A DNA stretch of 64,000 nucleotides from Streptomyces sp. 378 (GTDB lineage Bacteria > Actinomycetota > Actinomycetes > Streptomycetales > Streptomycetaceae): positions 1-64,000 of the forward strand of contig NZ_JASKMS010000034.1 of NCBI RefSeq assembly GCF_030124145.1, in the 5' to 3' direction. Each line of letters starts with the position of its first letter. Positions within the stretch are counted from its first letter, which is position 1. Position numbers and translations under genes: made by a program. Of this stretch, positions 8,001 to 15,900 are shown in pieces. The notes under the pieces were generated by a model, which saw nothing but the letters and a program-made list of their open reading frames with translations, did no database searches and was not told the origin of the DNA.

Positions 8001-8663
8001 ATGCGCGCCCACCTGGCCCGCGTCGATGCGGTGCTCGTTCAGGCGGTTATCGCCGCCGCGCTGTCCTTCGCCCACCTGCACGATGTCGCCTCGGCGGCCG
8101 GACAAGACGGGTGGAAGGCGTGGGCCTACCCGATCAGCGTTGACCTGCTGCTCGTCGCCGCCTGGCGCCGACTGCGCTCCGGAGAGGCGAAAGCGGCCGG
8201 GTGGTGCTGGTTCCTGATCGCACTCGCCGCGTCCCTGGGCGCGAACGTCGCCACCGCTGGCCTGCTCGACCTGGATCACGTACCGGCCTGGCTGCGCATC
8301 CTCGTGGCGGGCTGGCCCGCGGTCGCTTTCCTCGGCGGAACGCTCCTGGTCCACTCGCCGCCGACAGCGCACGACGAGGCCAGTGACGCCGTAGACCAAC
8401 AGGATCCTGACGACTTCGAGGACGAGGAGAACGCGCCCGATCCCACGCCAGACCCCCCGACGCCACCGGCGGCCGACCCGGCACCGGCCCCGCCGTTGGC
8501 CCCGCCTCCGGTCGCTGTCCCGGCCGCCCTGGTCGAGCACGCCCGCAAAGTCGCCGCCGAGCATCACACCCGCACCGGAACGGCCATCGACACGCCGACC
8601 CTGCGCGCACGCCTCGGTGTCCCGTCGCCCATGGCCGAAGCCATCGCTGCACAGCTCACCTGA
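8001..8663 (+). CDS. DUF2637-type membrane protein (SpdB-like)
   Basis: A 220-aa protein with about four membrane segments in the first ~130 residues (AVLVQAVIAAALSFAHL, AYPISVDLLLVAAW, WFLIALAASLGANVATAG, ILVAGWPAVAFLGGTLLV). A Pro/Asp/Glu-rich linker follows, then a small C-terminal helical domain (ALVEHARKVAAEHH onward) that looks like a helix-turn-helix. DUF2637/SpdB proteins in these elements are thought to help intramycelial spread with Tra. Start ATG 8001 is supported by GGAAGGAG at 7986-7993; an upstream GTG at 7941 would add 20 unlikely residues. Confidence 0.75.
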   Translation: MRAHLARVDAVLVQAVIAAALSFAHLHDVASAAGQDGWKAWAYPISVDLLLVAAWRRLRSGEAKAAGWCWFLIALAASLGANVATAGLLDLDHVPAWLRILVAGWPAVAFLGGTLLVHSPPTAHDEASDAVDQQDPDDFEDEENAPDPTPDPPTPPAADPAPAPPLAPPPVAVPAALVEHARKVAAEHHTRTGTAIDTPTLRARLGVPSPMAEAIAAQLT

Positions 8664-8679
8664 CCAGCCAAGGGAGACC

Positions 8680-8862
8680 ATGCCGCTCTGCTTCAACACG
8701 GCCGCCGACTACCTCGCAGCGGCCCGCGAGATGGCCGTCATTGGTCGGCCGGCCCTTGCCCGGCTCCTCGCCGAAGAAGCCGCCGACCGCACGCAGGATC
8801 CGGAAGAAGCCGCCCGAATCCTGGGCGACTTCCCCCGTCCCAGCCCGCGACAGGAGGACTGA
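8680..8862 (+). CDS. Small conserved element protein, unknown
   Basis: A 60-aa acidic helical protein (MPLCFNTAADYLAAAREMAV...). AGGGAG stands just before the ATG. It lies in the spread cluster, 16 bp after the SpdB-like gene. I recognise no domain. Its size and place fit the small spd-region genes of pSAM2-like elements. Confidence 0.6.
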   Translation: MPLCFNTAADYLAAAREMAVIGRPALARLLAEEAADRTQDPEEAARILGDFPRPSPRQED

Positions 8863-8866
8863 CCGC

Positions 8867-9058
8867 ATGCCCGCACCGAAGCGCTTCCGCCACGTCAGCC
8901 GCATCGGCCCAGTCCAGGTCGGCACGTACTACGACGGCCGGGGCCAGGAGAAGCACACCGCCGCCTGCACCGCCCCGCGCTGCGGCTTCTCCACCGACTA
9001 CGACGGCCGCGCCGCCGCCGAGCTGGCTGCCCGCACCCACCGCTGCCCCGTTCGCTGA
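8867..9058 (+). CDS. Small mobile-element transfer protein (Spd region)
   Basis: A 63-aa basic protein with the pattern KRFRHVSRIGPVQVGTYYD and three cysteines (CTAPRC...C), resembling a small protein annotated as a mobile element transfer protein in similar elements; the family name is from memory and the function unproven. CAGGAGG lies about nine bases before ATG 8867. Cysteines and a histidine near the end could bind zinc. Confidence 0.65.
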   Translation: MPAPKRFRHVSRIGPVQVGTYYDGRGQEKHTAACTAPRCGFSTDYDGRAAAELAARTHRCPVR

Positions 9059-9073
9059 AAGGACCCTCGCCTC

Positions 9074-9268
9074 GTGACCGTCAGCCTGCCGCTTGTCGTC
9101 GTCCTCGGCTTCTTCGTCTGGGGAGCAGTCAGGTTCCTCGGCGTCCGCGTCTGGATCGTCGTCCTGATCGCCCTCTTCGGCTTCTGGCTCTCCCACACGT
9201 TCCTCGCACCCGCTATCGAGTCCGGCACACGTTCCGGCGTAACCGTCATAAACGGCTCACACATCTAG
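9074..9268 (+). CDS. Small membrane protein of spread operon
   Basis: A 64-aa protein with two hydrophobic stretches (LPLVVVLGFFVWGAV and WIVVLIALFGFWLSHTF). GTG start at 9074, preceded by GAAAGGA. It probably sits in the membrane with the other Spd proteins. No family is recognised with certainty. Confidence 0.65.
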   Translation: MTVSLPLVVVLGFFVWGAVRFLGVRVWIVVLIALFGFWLSHTFLAPAIESGTRSGVTVINGSHI

Positions 9269-9279
9269 ACGAGTAGATA
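9262..9279. promoter_or_regulatory. KorSA-type operator before spdD-like gene
   Basis: CATCTAGACGAGTAGATA carries TAGACGAGTAGA, identical over 12 bases to the site at 6151-6168. It suggests a second regulated promoter for the spdD-rep-xis-int part of the operon. Confidence 0.55.
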
Positions 9280-9292
9280 AGGAGCCCTGACC

Positions 9293-9532
9293 GTGTTCCT
9301 CCCGAAATACCCCGACAGCCCGACCCCGCCGCCTGCACACACTCACACCCCGACCGAGCCGGCACCCGTACGGCGCTCGCTCCCGTCGGTCTCCGTCGAT
9401 CAGAAGACCGTCGTGGTCGTCGGCGGGGTTGTCCTCACCGCGCTTCTGGCGGCCGTCGCCGTCACGGCCATCTCCGTAGCCGTTGCCGCCGTCGTCCTGC
9501 GCTCCATGCTCCGCGATCACCACCGCCGCTGA
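9293..9532 (+). CDS. SpdD-like spread protein
   Basis: A 79-aa protein: Pro/Thr-rich N-terminus (MFLPKYPDSPTPPPAHTHT), one long hydrophobic segment (VVVVGGVVLTALLAAVAVTA) and a basic tail. This layout matches SpdD-like spread proteins of Streptomyces elements. GTG start at 9293 with GGAG 12 bases upstream. The operator at 9262-9279 precedes it. Confidence 0.7.
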   Translation: MFLPKYPDSPTPPPAHTHTPTEPAPVRRSLPSVSVDQKTVVVVGGVVLTALLAAVAVTAISVAVAAVVLRSMLRDHHRR

Positions 9533-9626
9533 ACCGCGCTGGCCTCCGGGGCGGCGGCACACGACCAAGCATTTCGCCGCCCCGGCGCCTGCTCCTCCCG
9601 ACCCAGCAAGTCAGAAGGGGAACGCC

Positions 9627-10973
9627 ATCTTCACCCGCACCACTCCGGCACCTCTCCCGGAACTCGCGAACCTGGCCGCGCAGGGCACGCTGCCGGGTAT
9701 CCTCCGCCAGCTCTCCGGACTCGGCGGCTGCACCAGCCCGATCCGCCTTGACGGCCACCGCACCGAGTACGACGTCAACACCCGCACCGGCGAGATTGGC
9801 AACGTCCTCCACCGCCTCGACTCGACCAGCCTCCCGGCCGGACAGCTCCTCGTCCGCTGCAACAACCGCCGCACGACCCGCTGCGCGGCCTGCGCCGAGG
9901 TCTACCGCCGCGACACCTTCCACCTGATCACCTCCGGCCTGCGCGGTGGCAAGGGCATCCCCGAACACGTCGCCATGCACCCGCGCGTGTTCGCCACCTT
10001 CACCGCGCCGAGCTTCGGCCCGGTTCACAACCGACCCTCCAGCGGGCGTCCCTGCCGCTGCGGCACCCACCACGACCAGGACGATGACGTACTCGGCTCC
10101 GCGCTCGACCCGGACACCTACGACTACGAAGCTGCCGTGCTCTGGAACGCCCACGCCGGTCCGCTCTGGCGGCGCTTCTCCACCTACCTGCGCCGAGAGG
10201 TCGCCAAGCGCGCCGGCCTGTCTCAGCGGTGCTTTCGCGAGCACGCCCGCGTGTCCTTCGCCAAGGTCGCCGAGTACCAGAAGCGCGGCGCAGTCCACTT
10301 CCACGCCGTCATCCGCATCGACGGCCCCAGCGGCGGCGACACTCCACCCCCTACCTGGGCAACCGCCGATCTACTCACGGACGCGATCCGCGCTGCCGCT
10401 GCCAGGGTTCGCGTGGACGGACCGGTCCTCGACGGCCGTGCGCACACCTTCACCTTCGGCCGCCAACTCGACGTCCGCCCCATCCGCTCGGCCGACTTCA
10501 ACGACGGCCAGGAGCTCACCGAACGAGCCGTCGCCGCCTACATCGCCAAGTACGCCACCAAGGGCGCTGAGACAGCGACGGGAGCTCTCGACCGACCGCT
10601 CAAGTTCGCCGCCGAACTCGCCCAGCTCGACATCAGCGACCACGCCCGCCGCATGATCCGCACCGCATGGTTCCTCGGCGCACGCAAGGACCTCGAACAC
10701 CTCCGCCTGCGCGCCTGGGCCCACATGCTCGGATTCCGCGGCCACTTCTCCACCAAGTCCCGCCGCTACTCCACCACCCTCGGCGCCCTCCGCGACGCCC
10801 GCGCCGAATGGCGCCGTGCGCAAGCCACACCTGGCGACGGCCCCGAGCCCGACACGACGTACGTGCTCTCGCACTGGGTCTTCGCCGGAACCGGCCTCTC
10901 GGACGCCGAAGCCTGGCTTGCCGCGTCCCTTGAACCCGCCCCCGGAACGGAAGGAGAGCCCACCCATGCATGA
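9627..10973 (+). CDS. RepSA-type rolling-circle replication initiator
   Basis: A 448-aa initiator of the plasmid RepSA family. It has the HUH metal motif HFH at 224-226 (AVHFHAVIRID) and downstream tyrosines Y305 and Y309 (AAYIAKYATKG), one of which should be the nicking residue. Four cysteines near 95-115 and a CRCGTHHDQD stretch could bind zinc. It would nick the excised circle at a double-strand origin. No ATG, GTG, TTG or CTG occurs in frame between 9486 and 9627; the best start is ATC at 9627 after AGAAGGGG (9612-9619). The end overlaps xis by 8 bp. Confidence 0.85.
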   Translation: MFTRTTPAPLPELANLAAQGTLPGILRQLSGLGGCTSPIRLDGHRTEYDVNTRTGEIGNVLHRLDSTSLPAGQLLVRCNNRRTTRCAACAEVYRRDTFHLITSGLRGGKGIPEHVAMHPRVFATFTAPSFGPVHNRPSSGRPCRCGTHHDQDDDVLGSALDPDTYDYEAAVLWNAHAGPLWRRFSTYLRREVAKRAGLSQRCFREHARVSFAKVAEYQKRGAVHFHAVIRIDGPSGGDTPPPTWATADLLTDAIRAAAARVRVDGPVLDGRAHTFTFGRQLDVRPIRSADFNDGQELTERAVAAYIAKYATKGAETATGALDRPLKFAAELAQLDISDHARRMIRTAWFLGARKDLEHLRLRAWAHMLGFRGHFSTKSRRYSTTLGALRDARAEWRRAQATPGDGPEPDTTYVLSHWVFAGTGLSDAEAWLAASLEPAPGTEGEPTHA

Positions 10974-11148
10974 CGACGAACTGCTGACGGTGCCTGACGT
11001 GATGGAGCGGCTGAAGCTCGGCCGCTCAACCGTCTACGACCTCATCCGCTCCCGTCGTCTGCCCTCGATCACCATCGGCCGATGCCGTCGCATCCCCGCG
11101 CGGGCTGTCCGCGAGTACATCACCAACGAACTGGAGGCAGCCGCCTGA
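10966..11148 (+). CDS. xis: Excisionase, MerR-like helix-turn-helix
   Basis: A 60-aa protein with an excisionase/AlpA-type helix-turn-helix: LTVPDVMERLKLGRSTVYDL, then RSRRLPSITIG-CRRIPA. It would bend DNA at the element ends and help integrase to excise. AAGGAG lies nine bases upstream of ATG 10966. It overlaps rep and, through TGATG, the int gene. The homologue in element 2 (28865-29062) keeps the same YDLIRS-RLPS core. Confidence 0.9.
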   Translation: MHDDELLTVPDVMERLKLGRSTVYDLIRSRRLPSITIGRCRRIPARAVREYITNELEAAA

Positions 11149-12299
11149 TGGCCCAGCAACGCAAGCGCAACCCCAACGGCGCCGGCACCATCACCAAGCG
11201 CAAGGACGGCCGCTTCCAGTGCGCGGTCTACGTCCTCCAGCCGGACGGAACCCGGGCCCGCAAGTTCGCCTACGGCAAGACTTGGGCCGAGTGTGACGCC
11301 AAGCGTCGTGAGCTGCTCGACAAGGTGGACCAGGGTGTGCCCGTGCCCACCAAGTCGGCCAGGCTTTCGGACTGGCTCCCTTACTGGCTGGACAACGTCA
11401 TCAAGCCCCGGCGGAAGCTCAGCACGTTCGACAAGTACGAGGCACACGTCCGGCTCTACCTCGTGCCCCTGCTCGGCTCCAAGCGGCTCGAATCCCTCGG
11501 CGTCGCTGACGTCCGCCGCTTCCTCGTCCGCCTGGAGAGGGAGACGACCGCCGCAACGGCCAAAGAATCGCACCGAGTTCTGCGCTCGGCGCTGTCCTCC
11601 GCCTGCCGCGAGGAGTTGATCACGCGCAACGTCGCCAAGCTCGTCGAGCCGCCCCGCACCGACAAGCCTGAGCTGCACCCCTGGACCCTCGACGAGACGC
11701 TCGACTTCCTCGCAGCCTCCCGCAAAGACCCGCTCTACGCGGCCTTCGTCCTCGCCATCGCCATGGGGCTCCGCCGGGGAGAGATCGTGGGCCTGCGCTG
11801 GTCGGACGTCGACCTCGACAACCGCGTCCTCTACGTCCGCCACCAGGTCCAGCGTCGCCGTGGCGTCCTGTATGACGACGACCCCAAGAGTCGCCGTCGC
11901 AGGGCGGTTCCTCTCCCCGCCCTGTGCATTGCGCCCCTGCGCTGGCACCGCCTACGCCAGGCAGAGGCTCGTGCCAAGGCGGGGGAGAGGTGGCAGGAGT
12001 CGGACTACGTCTTTGCCACCCGCACCGGTCGGCCTGTCGAGCCGCGCAACCTGTACCGCTCCTTCACCCGCGTCGCCCAGTCCGCCGGCCTCCGTGTGAT
12101 CCGGCTGCACGACGCTCGCCATGGAACGGCAACCTTGCTCACGGCGGCCGGAGTCGCGCCCCGCGTTGTGATGGAGATCCTCGGGCACAGCCAGATCAGC
12201 ATCACGATGGACGTCTACACCCACGTCGTCCAGGACACGCAGCGCGAAGCCATGAGCCACATGGATCGCCTGCTCAGGAGACGCCCCATCCGCGCGTGA
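11148..12299 (+). CDS. int: Tyrosine-recombinase integrase of element 1
   Basis: A 383-aa site-specific recombinase. An N-terminal AP2-like arm-binding region (NPNGAGTITKRKDGR) precedes a SAM-like core-binding part and the catalytic domain. Catalytic residues seen are R209 (GLRRGE), H321 and R324 (HDARHG), H347 (GHSQ) and Y357 (DVYTHV). It acts on the tRNA-Arg(CCT) 3' end; its gene ends 75 bp before the att core at 12374. It is similar over its full length to the integrase of element 2. Start overlaps the xis stop. Confidence 0.95.
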   Translation: MAQQRKRNPNGAGTITKRKDGRFQCAVYVLQPDGTRARKFAYGKTWAECDAKRRELLDKVDQGVPVPTKSARLSDWLPYWLDNVIKPRRKLSTFDKYEAHVRLYLVPLLGSKRLESLGVADVRRFLVRLERETTAATAKESHRVLRSALSSACREELITRNVAKLVEPPRTDKPELHPWTLDETLDFLAASRKDPLYAAFVLAIAMGLRRGEIVGLRWSDVDLDNRVLYVRHQVQRRRGVLYDDDPKSRRRRAVPLPALCIAPLRWHRLRQAEARAKAGERWQESDYVFATRTGRPVEPRNLYRSFTRVAQSAGLRVIRLHDARHGTATLLTAAGVAPRVVMEILGHSQISITMDVYTHVVQDTQREAMSHMDRLLRRRPIRA

Positions 12300-12329
12300 C
12301 CGCCCGCGTTGATGTCAGATGTGGATGTC

Positions 12330-12371
12330 AGAAGGGCCCCACCTCCGAAATTTCGGAAGTGGGGCCCTTCT
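12330..12371. terminator. Large inverted repeat after int, terminator
   Basis: Arms of 21 bp (12330-12350 and 12351-12371) pair with one mismatch, forming a hairpin centred on AAATTT. It lies between int and the att core and probably ends the element 1 transcript. It also lies where the terminator of a reconstituted tRNA-Arg would be. Confidence 0.7.
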
Positions 12372-12373
12372 GA

Positions 12374-12421
12374 GCTGGTGCCCCCGGCAGGATTCGAACC
12401 TGCGACACCCGCTTTAGGAGA
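12374..12421. other. att site between elements (tRNA-Arg 3' half copy)
   Basis: A 48-bp sequence identical to 31481-31528, covering the 3' half of tRNA-Arg from the anticodon loop to CCA. Beyond 12421 identity stops (ATCATCC instead of the anticodon stem), so it is not a working tRNA. It is the right end of element 1 and the left end of element 2. Confidence 0.92.
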
Positions 12422-12957
12422 TCATCCGGGCGCTCCGCTGGTCAGCGCCAACGCGTGCCCGCCTCCTGCGGAGGGTGTGGGGCCGGCCCTCCGAGTACGG
12501 CAACGTTCGCTGGTGTTGCCGTCAGAGACTGCCGTCACCCCGCTGCTTCCCCCGGCCCGCTTCATGCGCGAACGTGAAGGGGCGGGCTCGCCCTTGGGTG
12601 CTGGTCCGCATATGGCCCATTACCTCTGGAGTTCCTCAACTCACCTGCGCGGATGAGCGCCTGCGCGGATATCCAAGTCGCTGGTTCTCACCAGGGCTGG
12701 ACTGTCGTCATCTGTCGTCATCTGTCGTTGTGGGCCGCCTTCGGACGGCCCACAGACGGCCCAGGCCTGCCTATGGCACGGGGCCTCACGATCATTGACG
12801 TGCACTTGAGACCCGCGCAGCACTATGGCCGTGGCCGTGGTGCGGGCCACCGGCCGGCCGGGGCGCCGACATTCGGGGTCATCATGTGGTGATCATGTAG
12901 CGGAGCGTGACGTAGCCCGCTAGCCTGATGGTCTGTGAGGAAACGGGGGAGCCAACC
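12422..12957. other. Non-coding left end of element 2
   Basis: About 535 bp without a convincing gene. It holds the repeat cluster at 12703-12763 and, near its end, the promoter and GGGGGAG ribosome binding site for the NACHT gene. Confidence 0.5.
12703..12763. repeat. Left-end repeats of element 2, possible integrase arm sites
   Basis: TGTCGTCA at 12703 and 12713 and TGTCGTTG at 12723 (10-bp period), then GACGGCCCA at 12744-12752 and 12755-12763. Element 1 has the same pattern and spacing at 118-178. Confidence 0.5.
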
Positions 12958-15900
12958 ATGGGTGAGATCGTAACTTCAGCGGTGACCTTCCTAGGCAGAG
13001 CAGCCGCGGCGCCAGTTAAAGACGCAGCCCTGCGGCGCCCTGAAATCGTCAATATCTTGAAAAAGCTTCGCCTAGACCCTAAGCAGCCTCCCCGAGACTT
13101 CTACAGCCTCTACGCTTACGCACTCGTTGAAGGGCTATACGGAAAATCAGATTCGCTCCTGAAGCTCTTCAACGACGAGTATGTGCAGCAGTCCTTTTTT
13201 CGATCCTTTTCTGATGGAGACTGGTCTCGTCTTGAACGAGAGGTAGCGGAGGCTGTTGAGCGCAATCGAGAGACAAGAGAATTCGGACACCTACCATACG
13301 ATGTCGATAGTGAAACCAGGGAGTTTATCGACAAGTTTCAGGAGCTCGTTAGCCGCAGCAGAATGGCGTACGAGGCGCGCTTCGAGAATAAATTGGACAA
13401 CGTCTCGAACATGCTCGACCAAGTACTCAGGACGCGAGATGAGGAGGAGGAGCATCGCCAGTCTGAGGATCCAAAGCGCGCCGTTTCAAGCCCTGAGGAA
13501 AGGCTTGGAAGCGATGTACAGGTTTGGTTCCAGGCTGTCGGATATCGAATCCGCGATCAATGGCATGTCGGGGATTTTGGTATGGCTCTCAGTGTGGAGG
13601 TCCCCCAGCGCCGACGAGGCAGATACGACCTCGTCCTGGCCCTCTGCGTCGATGGAGAACTGGCACCCTATCATTTGGAAGTCTTGCAGGAGCTAGTTTG
13701 TGAAAAGGGCTTCTCTGAGGGGTGGGGTATCGCTCAGCTGAGAGTGAGTGAAGCTGCTCGCCGACTGGCAGAGAACTCCGATGGCGCTTTGTATTGCTAT
13801 TCCTTTGATGAGTTGATCGATCTTGAGGCTGACTTCGAGCCGTACATTGCGTGGCTCGAGAAGGAAGTGCGTACTCGGCATATCGACTCGCGGTTCGTGC
13901 CTCTTTCGTGCCGCAAAGAGGAAATCGATCCGAGGACAGAAAAATCCTTCGGAACCAGCGAGTATGACTGGCGAGATGGCGGTCTCGACAAGTATGTGGA
14001 CTCCTGGCTCGCGGACCCAGCAAAAAAGCATCTCTCCCTCCTGGGTGAGTTCGGTATGGGTAAGTCGTGGTTTGCTCTCCATCTGGCTGGAAGATTGGCG
14101 GCAGGCTGGAAGGACGCAAAGGCGCGCGGAGTGGCCCGCCCGAGGATTCCATTGATCATTCCTCTACGCGACTACGCTAAGCAGACATCAGTTTCCGCAC
14201 TACTCTCTGAGTTCTTCTTCCATAAACATCAAATCGAAATTCGAAATTACGAAGTCTTCAACGTCCTGAACCAAATGGGGCGTTTTCTTCTCATCTTCGA
14301 TGGTTTTGATGAGATGGCGTCGCGAACCGACCGCAACACTATGGTTGCCAACTTTTGGGAGCTGGCAAAGGTCGTAGAGCCTGGAGCTAAGGTACTTCTT
14401 AGTAGTCGCACTGAATACTTCCCTGAAGCCAAAGAGGCTAGAGACCTCTTCGATGCTCGGGTTTCAGCTGCCGCTACAAGTGTTCCGTCGGAGGGGCCAA
14501 CGTTTGAGATAGTAGAACTTGTGCCTTTCGATGATGAGCAAATTCGAAGGATGCTCTCTCATTTGCTGGCTCCAGAAAAGCTTGCGATCGTGATGGAACA
14601 CGAAGGCGTGCGCGACCTCATGCGCCGGCCCGTGATGTCGGAGCTTGTTATCGACGCCCTGCCTGAAATCGAGCAGGGCGCAGCGATAAATTTGGCGCGC
14701 ATCTATCTTTACGCGATCAAGAGAAAAATGGATCGGGATGTGTCATCCGAGCGCACTTTCACATCTCGTGCAGACAAGTTGTTCTTCCTGTGCGAGGTAG
14801 CATGGGAGATGATCAGAACAAATCAGCTGAGTCTCAACTATAAGGACTTCCCTGAGAAGCTTCGCGCCTGTTTCGGCTCCGTTGTCGAGAGTGCACAGGA
14901 TCTCGACTATTGGGAGCAGGATATGCGCAACCAAAGTATGCTAGTTCGGAACGCGCGTGGAGATTACGGCCCTTCGCACAAGTCTCTCCTTGAGTTTCTC
15001 ATTGCTTTCAGATTTGCAGCCGAGCTGGGTTTGCTTCAAGGGGACTATTTGCGCCTCATTCCCGGTGCAGAAAAGCAGGGCGGAAAGCCGTTCTCGTGGT
15101 CCGAGTACTTCACGCTGCGTGGTGATGATGGCGAATTTCCTGGGATCTCCGCGTTTCGGTCAGAAGATATCGACAAGTTGGCCGACACCTTCGGGAGCGC
15201 GGAATATAATCCAGTTGTTTTCGACTTCCTTGCAGCTATGGTCAAGGAGTCAAATGCGTATCAGACGGTACTCTTGGCTCACATTCGGGGTACAGCACGT
15301 GCGGTGGATGCGCGATCTCTCGGCGGTAACTGCGCTCATCTGCTCGTGCAGGCCGGCGGGGACCTCGCAGGAGCGGATCTCAGTGGTAGTAGCCTGAGTG
15401 GGCTCGGTCGGTCGGGTGACACTTTCATCGACTTGTCACTCGAAGGCGCTGACCTTTCTCGCTCTGATCTGACTGGTTGTACCCTTTCGTATTTCGATAA
15501 GCGAGGCGCGAACTTCGCAGGGGCTCGACTGCGAGGCAGTGATTTCCTCATCAGTAGAGTTTTTGCCCAAGATATCATTATTCAGGCTACCGGTGCGGTC
15601 ACGATTCTCCGTATTACCACGCACGATGGGCGGCCCTGGAATCTTGTCGAAGCGGTTGCCTTGCACTGGCCGTTAGGTGATATCTCCACGCAACCCATGG
15701 AATTTCCCCTTCGGGAGGTGGATCCGAACTCTTTTCTTGCAGGATGCAGGATTTTCACCTGGGGTTCAGAAGCGTGGGGATCCTCTGATGCAGAGGGGAC
15801 TGTGATCCGATCAACGATCACTGGCGAAGTGCTTAAGCGCTACTCTGGTCGATTTGCATCTGCTGTTAGCTGGGGTAATCGACTAGCTGCAGTCGAGGTG

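Larger units (their letters stand above)
1..12421 (+). mobile_element. AICE element 1 (pSAM2-like), left end just outside window
   Basis: Integrative conjugative element of the pSAM2 type. The right end is the tRNA-Arg-derived 48-bp core at 12374-12421, next to int (11148-12299). Module order is cargo (DUF4265, Mrr-STAND), ATPase/Nudix operon, GntR repressor, small regulatory gene, FtsK-type Tra, Spd-like membrane proteins, Rep with HUH motif, xis, int. No left att core is seen, but repeats at 118-178 match repeats about 0.3 kb inside the left end of element 2, so the missing end should lie roughly 150-250 bp before base 1 (inference). Confidence 0.88.

Noticed and set aside
12374..12421. Second tRNA-Arg gene
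   Set aside because: Only the 3' half is present; the sequence departs at the anticodon stem and no 5' half follows. It is an att copy.
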